DNA of 64,000 nucleotides, from positions 62,001-126,000 of the forward strand of contig JARLHA010000059.1 of assembly GCA_031292485.1 (NCBI GenBank). The letters are read 5' to 3'. Made by a program: the position numbers and the translations under genes. The stretch is from Mucilaginibacter sp. Its GTDB lineage: Bacteria; Bacteroidota; Bacteroidia; Sphingobacteriales; Sphingobacteriaceae. Every line of letters begins with the position of its first letter. The first letter of the stretch is position 1. This document shows, piece after piece, positions 34,005 to 42,951 of this stretch. Below the pieces are notes generated by a model. The model saw nothing but the letters and a program-made list of their open reading frames with translations. It made no database searches and was not told the origin of the DNA.

Positions 34005-34826
34005 TTATCTCTTTTTGAGCGATATGATATAATAATCACCTATAAATTTCCACGGCCAGCGGGATTTTAATTTGTTTTCTTTAGCTGTTAAAAACCGATA
34101 TGCAGACGGGTGCCTCTCTGCGAAGCCCTCGATATAAGATGGCGGAACAATAGTGCATAGTCCCTCAATACTTATCAAATCAAACTCACCCTTAAGTCTT
34201 TTGATAATATAGGATGGGTTGTAATACCAGCATTTAAAAAGAACGCCTTCTACATGCGCCGACCGGCCATTGCCGCTAAAAAATCGCCTGAATGCCGTGC
34301 GAAATTTGCCTTTAGAAATCAACAGCGTTTCCCATAAGCAAAACTTTGGTAAAATTACCAGGGTGATCATCCCGCCCGCTTTTAACAGTTCACTAAAAGA
34401 AGCAAGTACTATATCAAGTTCACCGGTACAGTTTAACCCTGCAAAATTGGAGAATATCAAATCAAAAGGGCCTTTATTTTTTAACTGAACCAGATGTGTG
34501 AATGAACAAAGTTCGTTGCTCACCTGGTTTTCCATACCAGCCTGCTTTACCTTTTGGGCAAGCTGTTGCTGCATGCCTTTTGAGATATCGGTAGCATGAA
34601 CTTTATATCCGTTTTGTGCAAAAAACAAAGCGTCTTCACCTGTACCACTGTTTAACTCCAGGATGGAACTTCCCGGGGATAAATATTGTAATACGTGCGC
34701 CCGAACCCTTTCCCGTTTGTAACTAATGATGGTGTTACCCGAATAGATTTGATCAAAAACAACAGACTGCCCCGTAAATGCAGCTTCAGCAAGTTGCTCA
34801 TTTATATTTATGGAGGTCGTCTTCAT
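34005..34826 (-). CDS. class I SAM-dependent methyltransferase
   Basis: 273 residues with Rossmann motif I in SILELNSGTGEDALFFAQNG (about 54-73, Asn-Ser in place of the usual Gly-Cys), acidic motif II in VHATDIS, and a post-motif FDLIFSNFAGLN. The C-terminal half has a basic, aromatic segment that may bind the substrate. Its start overlaps the stop of the upstream radical SAM gene (34823-34826), so it is the last gene of a five-gene minus operon. The substrate is unknown. Confidence 0.82.
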   Translation of the reverse strand: MKTTSININEQLAEAAFTGQSVVFDQIYSGNTIISYKRERVRAHVLQYLSPGSSILELNSGTGEDALFFAQNGYKVHATDISKGMQQQLAQKVKQAGMENQVSNELCSFTHLVQLKNKGPFDLIFSNFAGLNCTGELDIVLASFSELLKAGGMITLVILPKFCLWETLLISKGKFRTAFRRFFSGNGRSAHVEGVLFKCWYYNPSYIIKRLKGEFDLISIEGLCTIVPPSYIEGFAERHPSAYRFLTAKENKLKSRWPWKFIGDYYIISLKKR

Positions 34827-36286
34827 TTTTGCACCTCCAGTTTCCGTAATCTCAAACCTTCAATAAACGTTGCCGGGGTGTGATATAACACGGATAGTGC
34901 TTTCCGAAGACTTTTGGCATTGGTGCGGAAGGGGCTCCGGATCAATTTTACCAAACTGTTTTTTGCCAGGTGCTTATGGTAGTTTTGATGAACGTACCGG
35001 TGCAGTTGTTTGTAATAGGATGGCGGAAAGGTATTGTGGAACATCAGCGCCATTTCATCAGAATCCGTCCAGTTGGTTTTTTTCTTCAGATCGGCTTTTA
35101 CTTTTTCGTAAAAAACAGTTCCGGGTAAAGGATAGGATACAGAGATGCCAATTTCAAACGGCAGCAGTTCATTGATCATATCAATGGTTAGCCCAATGTC
35201 TTCCTTCAATTCCCCCGGATAGCCAAACTGGATAAAAAATGATGGTTTGATTCCCAGATGCTTCATCAGCGAAGTGGCCCGGCTGATCTGCTCTACCGTA
35301 ATGCCTTTGTCCATGGCATCCAGGATTTTTTGCGAGCCACTTTCGGCGCCGATCCACACATTTTCACAACCGGCTTCCGCGAGTGCCTTCACCGTGTCTT
35401 CCTCAACAAGCAAATCTGCCCGTGATTGGATCTTGAAGCGGATATTGATCTGCTCCTTTTCCAAAAGCTCAGCCATCACTTTGATCCAACCCGGCTTTAA
35501 ACCGAAGATATCATCACAAAACCAAATGTGATCAATATTGTACCTATCCTTCAATAACTTGATCTCCTCCACCACATTCTCCGGGCTGCGCGAATTGTAG
35601 CGGTTGCCATAAATAGGCTTGGCGCACCAGTTGCATTTAAAGGGGCAGCCGCGGGTGGTGCTCATATTCAGGGAGAAGTACCCGGTATGTTTAAGCCAGG
35701 TTTCCCGGTATAATTCCATATCAACCAGGTCCCAGGCAGGCATTGGCGTGCTGTCGAGGTCTTTTAAAACGGGTCTTCCCGGCGTTTTTATTGCCTGGCT
35801 ATTCTTTATATAAGCCAATCCGTTTATGGCTGAATAATCTTCATTGCCCTTTTCAATATGACCGGCCAGTTCAAGCAAGGTATGTTCGGCTTCGCCGATG
35901 ATTACAAAATCGGCGCCTTCGTTTAAATATTCGGCAAAATGGTCGGTTGAATCGGAGCTTGAAACAATCACCTTACAACCCTCAGCCCGGGCAATCTTGC
36001 ACATACTGAAGGCAGCAGAGCGCATATTGGTCAGGCACATTTTGGTGAGGTAATTGAAGCCGTCATCATAGATCACCAAAAAATCAGGACGGTGGGTTGT
36101 TAGGGCCTGCGTAATCTCTTCCGGATCGCTGATAAACATCGTGTCAAACAATGATACTGCGTAATCATGCTGCCGCATCAAGGCCGCCGCATACAAAGTA
36201 CCCAATGGCGGATAGGGCTGCCCCAATTGCCATTGCTTCGGGTCGAAACGTAAAAAGTAAGAATGTGTGAAGAGGATCTTTTTCAT
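34823..36286 (-). CDS. B12-binding-domain radical SAM enzyme (BchE/HpnJ-like class)
   Basis: 487 residues. The N-terminal cobalamin-binding-like domain (about 1-150) is followed by a radical SAM core with Cys214-x3-Cys218-x2-Cys221 in TRGCPFKCNWCAKP, then WFCDDIFG, and GAESGSQKILDAMDKG. These are hallmarks of the B12/radical SAM family that performs methylations, cyclisations and other C-C chemistry. The canonical B12 Dx-H-x2-G loop is not seen, so cobalamin binding is uncertain. It belongs to the minus operon of three radical SAM enzymes and two methyltransferases, 10 bp downstream of the SPASM gene. Confidence 0.85.
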   Translation of the reverse strand: MKKILFTHSYFLRFDPKQWQLGQPYPPLGTLYAAALMRQHDYAVSLFDTMFISDPEEITQALTTHRPDFLVIYDDGFNYLTKMCLTNMRSAAFSMCKIARAEGCKVIVSSSDSTDHFAEYLNEGADFVIIGEAEHTLLELAGHIEKGNEDYSAINGLAYIKNSQAIKTPGRPVLKDLDSTPMPAWDLVDMELYRETWLKHTGYFSLNMSTTRGCPFKCNWCAKPIYGNRYNSRSPENVVEEIKLLKDRYNIDHIWFCDDIFGLKPGWIKVMAELLEKEQINIRFKIQSRADLLVEEDTVKALAEAGCENVWIGAESGSQKILDAMDKGITVEQISRATSLMKHLGIKPSFFIQFGYPGELKEDIGLTIDMINELLPFEIGISVSYPLPGTVFYEKVKADLKKKTNWTDSDEMALMFHNTFPPSYYKQLHRYVHQNYHKHLAKNSLVKLIRSPFRTNAKSLRKALSVLYHTPATFIEGLRLRKLEVQK

Positions 36287-36296
36287 ACTTTTTAGA

Positions 36297-37343
36297 TCAG
36301 GTTAGTTTGGCAAAAGGCGACAGGTTTAACGAACAAACACATTTTACGCAGGTTGGATTGGTATGCATATCCAGCGTTTTTCTGAAATTTATTACCTCTT
36401 CGCTGTTTAATATAGTCGCCAGTGAGGAACCCCGGATGTTACCAACCACATCGTGAAAAAAGCACGGTCGCACATTACCGTCCGCTTCAATTACGGTTGA
36501 CACCCATGGCGCATTGCATTTTTTAAACGGAAAGGGGTTTAAACCATAAAATGCCGCGTAGTAATCATATATCTGCCTGAGTTTTGCAGGCGACTCTGCA
36601 ATAAAACCGGATTCAAAATCAAACTCATTTGCAATTATTCTATTAATCACCTGTAGTAATTCCGGCAATTCTTTTTCTGAGATCAATATTTCGTGCTGTT
36701 TGGGTTCCGTCCATGCCATTTGGCGGTTAAAAGCATGGCTGCTTACATCGGCAGGCAAAAAGCTTACCTGGTTCAGCCCCATACTTTTTGCGGATTGAAT
36801 GATCGCTTCCCAATTCCTGAAGTTCAGCCGGTGGATCACCGTCCTGGCAGTGATTGGGAAATCAGGATCCAGGTCGTGGAGATATTCCACGCCCTCTTTA
36901 AGCTTGTTGAACGCTCCGGGAATATTCCTGATGGCGTCGTGCAGGACTTCGTCACCATCCAGCGAGACGATAAGGTCATCAACCCACTGCAGTATTTCAT
37001 CCGCATTTTTTTTAATGGTGAGTCCGGTCGTCAACAAGGTTATATTGATATCTGCTGTTTTAAGGATCTCGCATAGCCGGAAGAAATTAGAATTGAGCAA
37101 CGCCTCGCCGCCCGACATGACAACCTGCTGTGTCCCGAATTTTTTTAATGAACTTAACAGCGATTCAATATCCTGTTCTGTCAGCTGTTTCAGGTTTTTA
37201 TTATCTTTCCATATATCGCACATCACGCACCGGCAGTTGCATGCGCTGTGCGGCATCAGGATAACAACAGGCAGTGCACTTATCCTGCTGGTTTGCAGGG
37301 TACGGAACCTGTTGAATGTTTGATATACTGATTGTGCCGACAT
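36297..37343 (-). CDS. radical SAM/SPASM domain protein
   Basis: 348 residues from ATG 37343; a longer frame to 37370 begins with TTG and would overlap the upstream gene. The radical SAM cluster is Cys35-x3-Cys39-x2-Cys42 in SACNCRCVMCDIW. QQVVMSGGEALL and LIVSLDGDEVLHDAIRN are core strands of the family. The C-terminal region holds the SPASM-type cysteines: KKCNAPWVSTVIEADGNVRPCFF and a final CVKCVC cluster. Such enzymes modify peptides or sugars or act as dehydrogenases. No precursor peptide gene is visible nearby, so the substrate is open. Confidence 0.87.
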   Translation of the reverse strand: MSAQSVYQTFNRFRTLQTSRISALPVVILMPHSACNCRCVMCDIWKDNKNLKQLTEQDIESLLSSLKKFGTQQVVMSGGEALLNSNFFRLCEILKTADINITLLTTGLTIKKNADEILQWVDDLIVSLDGDEVLHDAIRNIPGAFNKLKEGVEYLHDLDPDFPITARTVIHRLNFRNWEAIIQSAKSMGLNQVSFLPADVSSHAFNRQMAWTEPKQHEILISEKELPELLQVINRIIANEFDFESGFIAESPAKLRQIYDYYAAFYGLNPFPFKKCNAPWVSTVIEADGNVRPCFFHDVVGNIRGSSLATILNSEEVINFRKTLDMHTNPTCVKCVCSLNLSPFAKLT

Positions 37344-37348
37344 CGTAA

Positions 37349-38092
37349 TTAATTCTTTATGGCTATCCAATAAAAAGGCTCCTTTTTACTGATCCGGTTC
37401 ATTAAACTCCCTGGATTTATGAGCATGGTGCAATTAAACGGAAGAAGATCGGTAGTTGAATGATGAAAATAATGGGCTGCCATTTCCGGAAAGCCCAGGT
37501 TTGTATAGTAGTCAATGCACCTGGCCGCTGCGTTTTTTACTTCGGATGGTTCGTAGAAATGGGAATCCACAAGATGTATTTCTCCATGTTCTGTTAAACA
37601 ATGAAGTGCTTGTTGCAGGACATCCTTTAAGGATGGGAAATATTGTATCGATGCTGCGAATAAAATAATATCAAACTTTTCACCGGGAAATAATTCGGGT
37701 GTAAATATGCCCATTAAAAAATCCAGGTTGTCTTTTTTAAAAACCCGTTTTGCCTGGTTAATCTCAGGTTCATTTATATCCAGCCCAATTACTGTTGTGC
37801 TGGGGATTGCCGACAGGCGCGAGGATAGCCAGCCATTCCCGCAACCAATTTCAAGGATTTTTAAGGGTCTTTTTTTCTTTTTGAGATAGGCGATCAATCG
37901 CATAGATGACCGTTTTCTTATCAGCCATTCATTATAATGGACATGCGATGATTCAACATCGGGAAGGAACATCAACTCCGCATCGGAGACTAACCGCCGC
38001 TCCTTTCTCCGGACGCTGATATACAGTTCTTCGAATGTTGAAGTATTGGTTTCATCAAGGATTGTTTCCATATCATCTCCAGCCGTTTTCAT
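37349..38092 (-). CDS. class I SAM-dependent methyltransferase
   Basis: 247 residues from ATG 38092; an upstream TTG at 38101 is a weaker start. Motif I is LKILEIGCGNGWLSSRLS, motif II TTVIGLDINEPEI, and motif IV DIILFAASIQYFP. The fold is that of small-molecule methyltransferases. It starts 9 bp after the first radical SAM gene and ends 5 bp before the SPASM gene, so it is firmly in the operon. It may methylate the compound these radical SAM enzymes act on; the substrate is unknown. Confidence 0.85.
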   Translation of the reverse strand: MKTAGDDMETILDETNTSTFEELYISVRRKERRLVSDAELMFLPDVESSHVHYNEWLIRKRSSMRLIAYLKKKKRPLKILEIGCGNGWLSSRLSAIPSTTVIGLDINEPEINQAKRVFKKDNLDFLMGIFTPELFPGEKFDIILFAASIQYFPSLKDVLQQALHCLTEHGEIHLVDSHFYEPSEVKNAAARCIDYYTNLGFPEMAAHYFHHSTTDLLPFNCTMLINPGSLMNRISKKEPFYWIAIKN

Positions 38093-38101
38093 AAATAGCA
38101 A

Positions 38102-39601
38102 TTAAAATCCCTGGATTTCCGGTTGACGGTATTTCCAAACCTTTTGCAGTAGTTTGATTTCGTAGGGGTAGCTATACACGTTTACTTTGTAACGCATGCC
38201 GGCTACCAGTTGTATCGCTTTTCGTTTGATGCTGCTGAGGCGGATATCGGTAACCGTTGGGTAAACGCCATTTAGAACCGTTTCAAAGTTTTGGATCTTT
38301 CCTATCATTTCGGGCGTTAACCAGGGCGTAAGCGGGTTTTTCCGCAGGTCGAAATTTTCCCAGGCAGGGCTTATCCAGTCTTCAAGCACTTTCGGGTATT
38401 TAAAACCAGCTGCTTCTACCTGCTTAAACAGGGAAGATCCTTCAGTAGGAACCGGGCTATAGGTATACAGCACAATTTCAGTTCGTGGATTTACGGCCTT
38501 TACTTTTTTAATGAAATCTATTTCAAAATCTATCTGTGCCTCCACCTGTTTGGCTGTTGGCGCCGGTGTACCTAAAACAAAGGAATACTCGGGAATGATA
38601 TCAAATTTCTTCAATCGCTCAGCGAATCGGATGATCTGATCACCTGTCTGTGTACCGCCTTTATCCAATTGGTCCAGTATAAGGTTGTTGCCGCTCTCAG
38701 CGCCAAAGAATATGATCTTGCAACCTGCCTCCCTTATCAATGCTAATGAGGTATCGCTGAACTTGTCCATGGTGTCAATCCTCGCCATTCCCCACCACGA
38801 CATTTTTTCGGGTTTTATCAGTTTTGCAAATTCAACCGTCCTTTTTTCAGAAACAAAGAAATTATTATCATGAAATTCAATGGCATCGGCTCCCCACTTG
38901 TCCTTGATATATTTAACATCATTATAAACCGTTTGGGCTGATTTCGCCTTCCACCGGGCCTCAAAAATGGGTACTACCGCGCAAAAAGAACAGGTAAACG
39001 GGCAGCCAATGCTGGAATGATAGGCCAGTGTTTTTTCGCCCAAAAAGGTTTTACCAAGATATTTTTTAATGTTATAGGTCTCGTTAAGCTTATCGTACGG
39101 CAATGGCGGCAAAGGGTCCTGGTCAAAAAGGTCTTCTTTTTGGGTCTTGACAATTTCATTGCCTGCCTTGTAAATCAAATTCCTGATAAACTCATAAGGT
39201 TTATTGTTTTCAAGTGCGTCTATTAATGATGGGAAGGCATGATCGCCGGGGCCGTTGATAATAAAATCAACATACCCGGAATCCAGGATAATTTTTGGAT
39301 GGCTCGAGGGAAAATAGCCCCCCCATATCATAATGGTATGGGGGAACTTTTCCTTTATCGTTTTTGCAAAAGGTATGGATTGCTTTAGTTGGGGGCCCGG
39401 CATTACCGTAAACCCAAGGTATTTGTATTCGCCGGTGCTTAAATAAGATTCTATTACATCCAGCGGGTTGGCGTCGCGGTTGCCGTCAACAATCACCCAT
39501 TCGTATGTACCTTCAACGGAGGCTGCAATACTTAAAATGGAGTTGGGGATACGGTACTTACCGTTTGCGCTTTGGGGATTAAATAATAAAATCTTACTCA
39601 T
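38102..39601 (-). CDS. B12-binding-domain radical SAM enzyme
   Basis: 499 residues from ATG 39601 (MSKILLFNPQ); a GTG at 39613 is an alternative. The N-terminal B12-binding-like domain includes LGFTVMPGP and MIWGGYFPSSHP. The radical SAM core has Cys200-x3-Cys204-x2-Cys207 in SIGCPFTCSFCAVVP, and FFGAESGNNLILDQLDKG follows. It opens the five-gene minus operon and is divergent from the methyltransferase at 39806. An ECF motif and a large palindrome lie in its leader. It differs clearly from the second B12-type enzyme, so the operon probably does sequential chemistry. Confidence 0.86.
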   Translation of the reverse strand: MSKILLFNPQSANGKYRIPNSILSIAASVEGTYEWVIVDGNRDANPLDVIESYLSTGEYKYLGFTVMPGPQLKQSIPFAKTIKEKFPHTIMIWGGYFPSSHPKIILDSGYVDFIINGPGDHAFPSLIDALENNKPYEFIRNLIYKAGNEIVKTQKEDLFDQDPLPPLPYDKLNETYNIKKYLGKTFLGEKTLAYHSSIGCPFTCSFCAVVPIFEARWKAKSAQTVYNDVKYIKDKWGADAIEFHDNNFFVSEKRTVEFAKLIKPEKMSWWGMARIDTMDKFSDTSLALIREAGCKIIFFGAESGNNLILDQLDKGGTQTGDQIIRFAERLKKFDIIPEYSFVLGTPAPTAKQVEAQIDFEIDFIKKVKAVNPRTEIVLYTYSPVPTEGSSLFKQVEAAGFKYPKVLEDWISPAWENFDLRKNPLTPWLTPEMIGKIQNFETVLNGVYPTVTDIRLSSIKRKAIQLVAGMRYKVNVYSYPYEIKLLQKVWKYRQPEIQGF

Positions 39602-39637
39602 TCTATAAATCACAAAATTGATCTGAATTCTTGCTTA

Positions 39638-39694
39638 TGCCCCCAATAGCGGCGGGCTTAAACCCGCCGCTATTTTAAACCCTCAATGGGGGCA
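39638..39694. repeat. nested palindrome in the radical SAM operon leader
   Basis: A perfect 12-bp stem AATAGCGGCGGG/CCCGCCGCTATT (39645-39656 and 39663-39674, 6-nt loop) is flanked by TGCCCCCA/TGGGGGCA (39638-39645 and 39687-39694). It lies between the ECF motif and the first start codon on the minus strand, so it would be transcribed as a stable hairpin about 45 nt before the gene. It may also be a mobile palindromic repeat of the genome. Confidence 0.7.
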
Positions 39695-39760
39695 ATAAAC
39701 AACAAACCCAATTTAACCATCAAACTATTTTTTCAATGATATGAACTATCACTACTAACA

Positions 39761-39788
39761 ATACGCCCTATAAAAAACTAAGGTTGCC
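39761..39788 (-). promoter_or_regulatory. ECF promoter motif before the radical SAM operon
   Basis: Minus strand: GGCAACC (39788-39782), 16-bp spacer, CGTAT (39765-39761). It predicts a leader of about 150 nt containing the palindrome at 39638-39694. Confidence 0.6.
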
Positions 39789-39805
39789 TGTAAAGGGAAA
39801 TAAAA

Positions 39806-40630
39806 GTGGCAGAGCAACCTTTGGGGACGATGCTCCGTATTTCTTCGTGTAAGGATTGCATATTTCCAGATCAAAACCATCTTGATAACGTGATAAAAAC
39901 TGTAAAAAAATATATCAGCAGGCACTTCTTTCCACCACAGGTAACCGAAAGAGCGGTTGTGGAGGCGTATGACCTGTGGGCCGAAAATTATGATTCGCAG
40001 CCGGGCAACCTGATGCTAGACCTGGATAAAATGCTGTTTTCGAAGCTGATAGAAGGCGTTGAGTTGAAAGAAAAGGTTGTTGCAGACATAGGCTGTGGTA
40101 CCGGCAGGCACTGGATCGAAATTTTTAAAAAAGAACCAGCGAGCTTAACAGGGTTTGATGTCTCTCCCGGAATGCTACATAAATTGAAAGAAAAATTTCC
40201 GCTTGCGGAAACCTACGCCATTACGGATAATAGTTTTTCAGGCATCAGCGATCACAATTTTGATGTCGTAATATCAACGCTAACCGTTGCACATATCGAA
40301 AACCTGAAAGAAGCCCTGGAAGCCTGGTGCCGGATAACTAAGGATGATGGCGACATTATTATAACAGACTTTCATCCCGATACACTGGCTTTTGGCGGTA
40401 AAAGAACATTCAAACACGGGAACACACAAATTGCTGTCAGGAATTTCGTGTATACAGTAGATAAAATCAAAGAGATCCTTTTAACAAATGGCTTTAAAGC
40501 AGTTAGTGAATTCGAAAGGAAAATTGATGAGTCGGTAAAGCATTATTATACCGAACAAAATGCAACGCTGGTTTACGAAAAATTTAAGGGCTTCCCGGTT
40601 ATTTATGGGATTCATTTCAGGAGGGAATAA
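39806..40630 (+). CDS. class I SAM-dependent methyltransferase
   Basis: 274 residues if the GTG at 39806 is used, or 266 from the ATG at 39830 (MLRISSCKDC). Motif I is VVADIGCGTGRHWIEIF, motif II LTGFDVSPGML, and post-II FDVVISTLTVAHIEN, as in UbiE/BioC-type enzymes. It is divergent from the radical SAM operon. Its stop overlaps the next ATG by 1 bp (TAATG), so it is coupled to the amidohydrolase. The pair may modify one substrate in turn, which is an inference. I see no ECF motif on the plus strand in front of it. Confidence 0.85.
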   Translation: MAEQPLGTMLRISSCKDCIFPDQNHLDNVIKTVKKYISRHFFPPQVTERAVVEAYDLWAENYDSQPGNLMLDLDKMLFSKLIEGVELKEKVVADIGCGTGRHWIEIFKKEPASLTGFDVSPGMLHKLKEKFPLAETYAITDNSFSGISDHNFDVVISTLTVAHIENLKEALEAWCRITKDDGDIIITDFHPDTLAFGGKRTFKHGNTQIAVRNFVYTVDKIKEILLTNGFKAVSEFERKIDESVKHYYTEQNATLVYEKFKGFPVIYGIHFRRE

Positions 40631-41787
40631 TGATCTTAAGCAACTTGAAGGCGGTGGGTATTGACGAGATTGTTGATCTCAGGATTGATGGTGATAAAAT
40701 AGCGGCGATATCATCAACCCCGATTCTAAATCAAGACCACGCCATGCAGTTAACTTTTGAAAATGCACTCGTTTTTCCCGGACTTATAAATTCGCACGAC
40801 CACCTTGATTTTAACCTGTTCCCCCAGTTGGGAACCAGGATTTACAATAATTACACCGAATGGGGGCGTGATATCCATCGAACCTATAAAAAAGAAATTG
40901 CTGAGGTTTTAAAAGTTCCTGACTTTTTGCGTGCTGAATGGGGCGTTTATAAAAACCTGCTTTGCGGGGTTACTACTGTGGTTAATCACGGTAAAAGGCT
41001 GAATATGTTTGATGCCCCCATAACAGTTTTTGGAGATACCCATTGTTTACATTCCATAAAGTTTGAGAAATTGTGGAGGATAAAGCTGAATAATCCATTC
41101 AAAACTAAAGTTCCGGTAAATATTCATATTGGTGAAGGGAGCGATTGGCCATCGTTTTTTGAAATTAGTCAATTAGCACAATGGAACCTGCTGAGGAAAA
41201 GGCTCATCGGGGTGCACGCAGTAGCTATGAGCGAGGAACAGGCAAAAAAATTTGAAGCGATAGTTTGGTGTCCGCAGTCCAATTATTTTTTGCTCAACAA
41301 AACCGCACGGGTTGATCTTTTAAAAAACAACACCAAATTGTTATTTGGTACCGATTCGACGCTGACGAGTGAGTGGGATATGTGGGAGCATCTTCGCTCC
41401 GCCCGTGAAGCGAAGCTCATTGCCGACGATGAATTATATCAAACAGTTAATCAAAATGCAGCGAAAACCTGGCAGCTAAACAACGGCGAAATAGCTGTGG
41501 GCAAGGATGCAGATATTGTAGTGGCAAAGATAAAAGACCACAAAAAGGGCTTTGATGCGTATTTCGCGATCACGCCGGCTGACCTGTTGCTGGTGATGCA
41601 TAAAGGGAATATCGGGTTGTTTGATGAAACCATCATGGGCCAGTTAAAAACAATCCGCGTTTCTGAATATAGTAAAATATACATAAACGGTGTTGGCAAA
41701 TATGTCCGGGGTGATTTGCCGGGTTTAATGGAAAAGATAAAAGTGTATTATCCTGCAGCACGTTTTCCGGTAAATGCAAATAATTAA
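40630..41787 (+). CDS. amidohydrolase superfamily metal-dependent hydrolase/deaminase
   Basis: 385 residues with amidohydrolase metal ligands: His56-x-His58 in LINSHDHLDF, His166 in NIHIGEGSD, His196 in GVHAVAM, and Asp242 in FGTDSTLT. The short N- and C-terminal beta parts (V-E-N-A-L-VFPGLINSH and KDADIVVAKI) flank the barrel. The pattern is nearest the cytosine/guanine deaminase and ATZ/TRZ hydrolase branch, so deamination or hydrolysis of an amino- or chloro-heterocycle is likely. It starts inside the methyltransferase stop codon. Its place in a glycan/synthetase locus suggests a role in making or tailoring a metabolite rather than salvage. Confidence 0.85.
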   Translation: MILSNLKAVGIDEIVDLRIDGDKIAAISSTPILNQDHAMQLTFENALVFPGLINSHDHLDFNLFPQLGTRIYNNYTEWGRDIHRTYKKEIAEVLKVPDFLRAEWGVYKNLLCGVTTVVNHGKRLNMFDAPITVFGDTHCLHSIKFEKLWRIKLNNPFKTKVPVNIHIGEGSDWPSFFEISQLAQWNLLRKRLIGVHAVAMSEEQAKKFEAIVWCPQSNYFLLNKTARVDLLKNNTKLLFGTDSTLTSEWDMWEHLRSAREAKLIADDELYQTVNQNAAKTWQLNNGEIAVGKDADIVVAKIKDHKKGFDAYFAITPADLLLVMHKGNIGLFDETIMGQLKTIRVSEYSKIYINGVGKYVRGDLPGLMEKIKVYYPAARFPVNANN

Positions 41788-41827
41788 TTCAGCCCATATT
41801 ACTGATAAATATAACCCGACAAACTAA

Positions 41828-42925
41828 ATGACCTACGTTTTTGTAAGTTTTGCTTATTTACCCGATTTGGACTCGCCGGAAAGGTGGTTTGAAAGAACGG
41901 CGGTTTATTCCGGCGTTTTGGAATGCTTAAGTAAGGAAAATACAGTTCATAACGTAATACGGATCAACTACCAGGGAAAATGCGAGCACAATGGCGTTAC
42001 CACCCACTTTGTTAACTTTGGCAAAAGCAAAGGGTATTTGCCCATTCGGCTAATCAATTTTATAAAAAGCCTGAAGCCCGATGTTTTGTTTGTACAAGGG
42101 TTACACCAGCCACTACAGTTGATCTCATCGGGCTTGTTATTAAATAGACGAATCAAAATAATTGTACAACACCATGCCGAAAAACCATTTACAGGGATAA
42201 AGAAATATATCCAGATAACAGCAGGAAGATTTGTCAACGCTTATTTGTTTGCAGCTGCGTCGATAGGTGAGGATTGGGTGAGCAGAGGAAACATCGCGTC
42301 AGCTCGAAAAATACATGAAGTGATGGAAGTGTCCTCCCGTTTTTATCCTTTGAAGAAGGCCCCTGCGAAATTAAAAACCGGGGCAGAGGGGGCACCCATA
42401 TTTTTATGGGTTGGCCGCCTGAACGCGAATAAAGACCCATTGAATGTTGTGAAGGCATTTTTAAAATTTACAGAAACAACTCCCGGAGCAAGAATGTATA
42501 TGATTTATCATACCGAAGAATTGCTGAATGACATAAAAGCACTGATAAAAAATGCCCCTGTAAAAAATGCCATTGTTTTGGCGGGAAAGGTACCGCACGA
42601 CGATTTGCTTTACTGGTACAACAGTGCTGATTTTTTTATTTCGGGGTCTCACTATGAGGGCAGCGGTACAGCGCTTTGCGAGGCGATTTCATGCGGATGC
42701 ATCCCGGTGGTTACCGATATATTTGCTTTCAGGATGATAACGGACGATGGAAAATGTGGAATATTATATGAACCCGTGAATGAAGAAGCATTGCTGGCGG
42801 CATTGCAACAAACAAAAACCCTGGACTTAGCCGAAAAACGAAACCGGTCCTTAACTTATTTTAAGGAGAACTTGTCATTCGAGGCTATTTCCTCAAAAAT
42901 TCAGCAAATCGCTGCATCTCTTTAG
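41828..42925 (+). CDS. GT4 family glycosyltransferase
   Basis: 365 residues in a GT-B layout. The C-terminal half has FLWVGRLNANKDPLNVVKAF and the GT4 acceptor box SGSHYEGSGTALCEAISCGCIPV (about 275-297). The N-terminus opens YVFVSFAYLPDLDSPERWF and lacks the usual glycine-rich loop. It probably transfers a sugar in glycan or glycoconjugate assembly. It starts 40 bp after the amidohydrolase and is convergent with the next gene, so it ends the plus-strand run. Confidence 0.85.
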   Translation: MTYVFVSFAYLPDLDSPERWFERTAVYSGVLECLSKENTVHNVIRINYQGKCEHNGVTTHFVNFGKSKGYLPIRLINFIKSLKPDVLFVQGLHQPLQLISSGLLLNRRIKIIVQHHAEKPFTGIKKYIQITAGRFVNAYLFAAASIGEDWVSRGNIASARKIHEVMEVSSRFYPLKKAPAKLKTGAEGAPIFLWVGRLNANKDPLNVVKAFLKFTETTPGARMYMIYHTEELLNDIKALIKNAPVKNAIVLAGKVPHDDLLYWYNSADFFISGSHYEGSGTALCEAISCGCIPVVTDIFAFRMITDDGKCGILYEPVNEEALLAALQQTKTLDLAEKRNRSLTYFKENLSFEAISSKIQQIAASL

Positions 42926-42951
42926 TAAATTAAATTCGACAAAGAGATCGC

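Noticed and set aside
36297-37370. Longer radical SAM/SPASM frame starting at 37370
   Set aside because: The upstream start is TTG and overlaps the methyltransferase; the ATG at 37343 gives clean 5-bp spacing.
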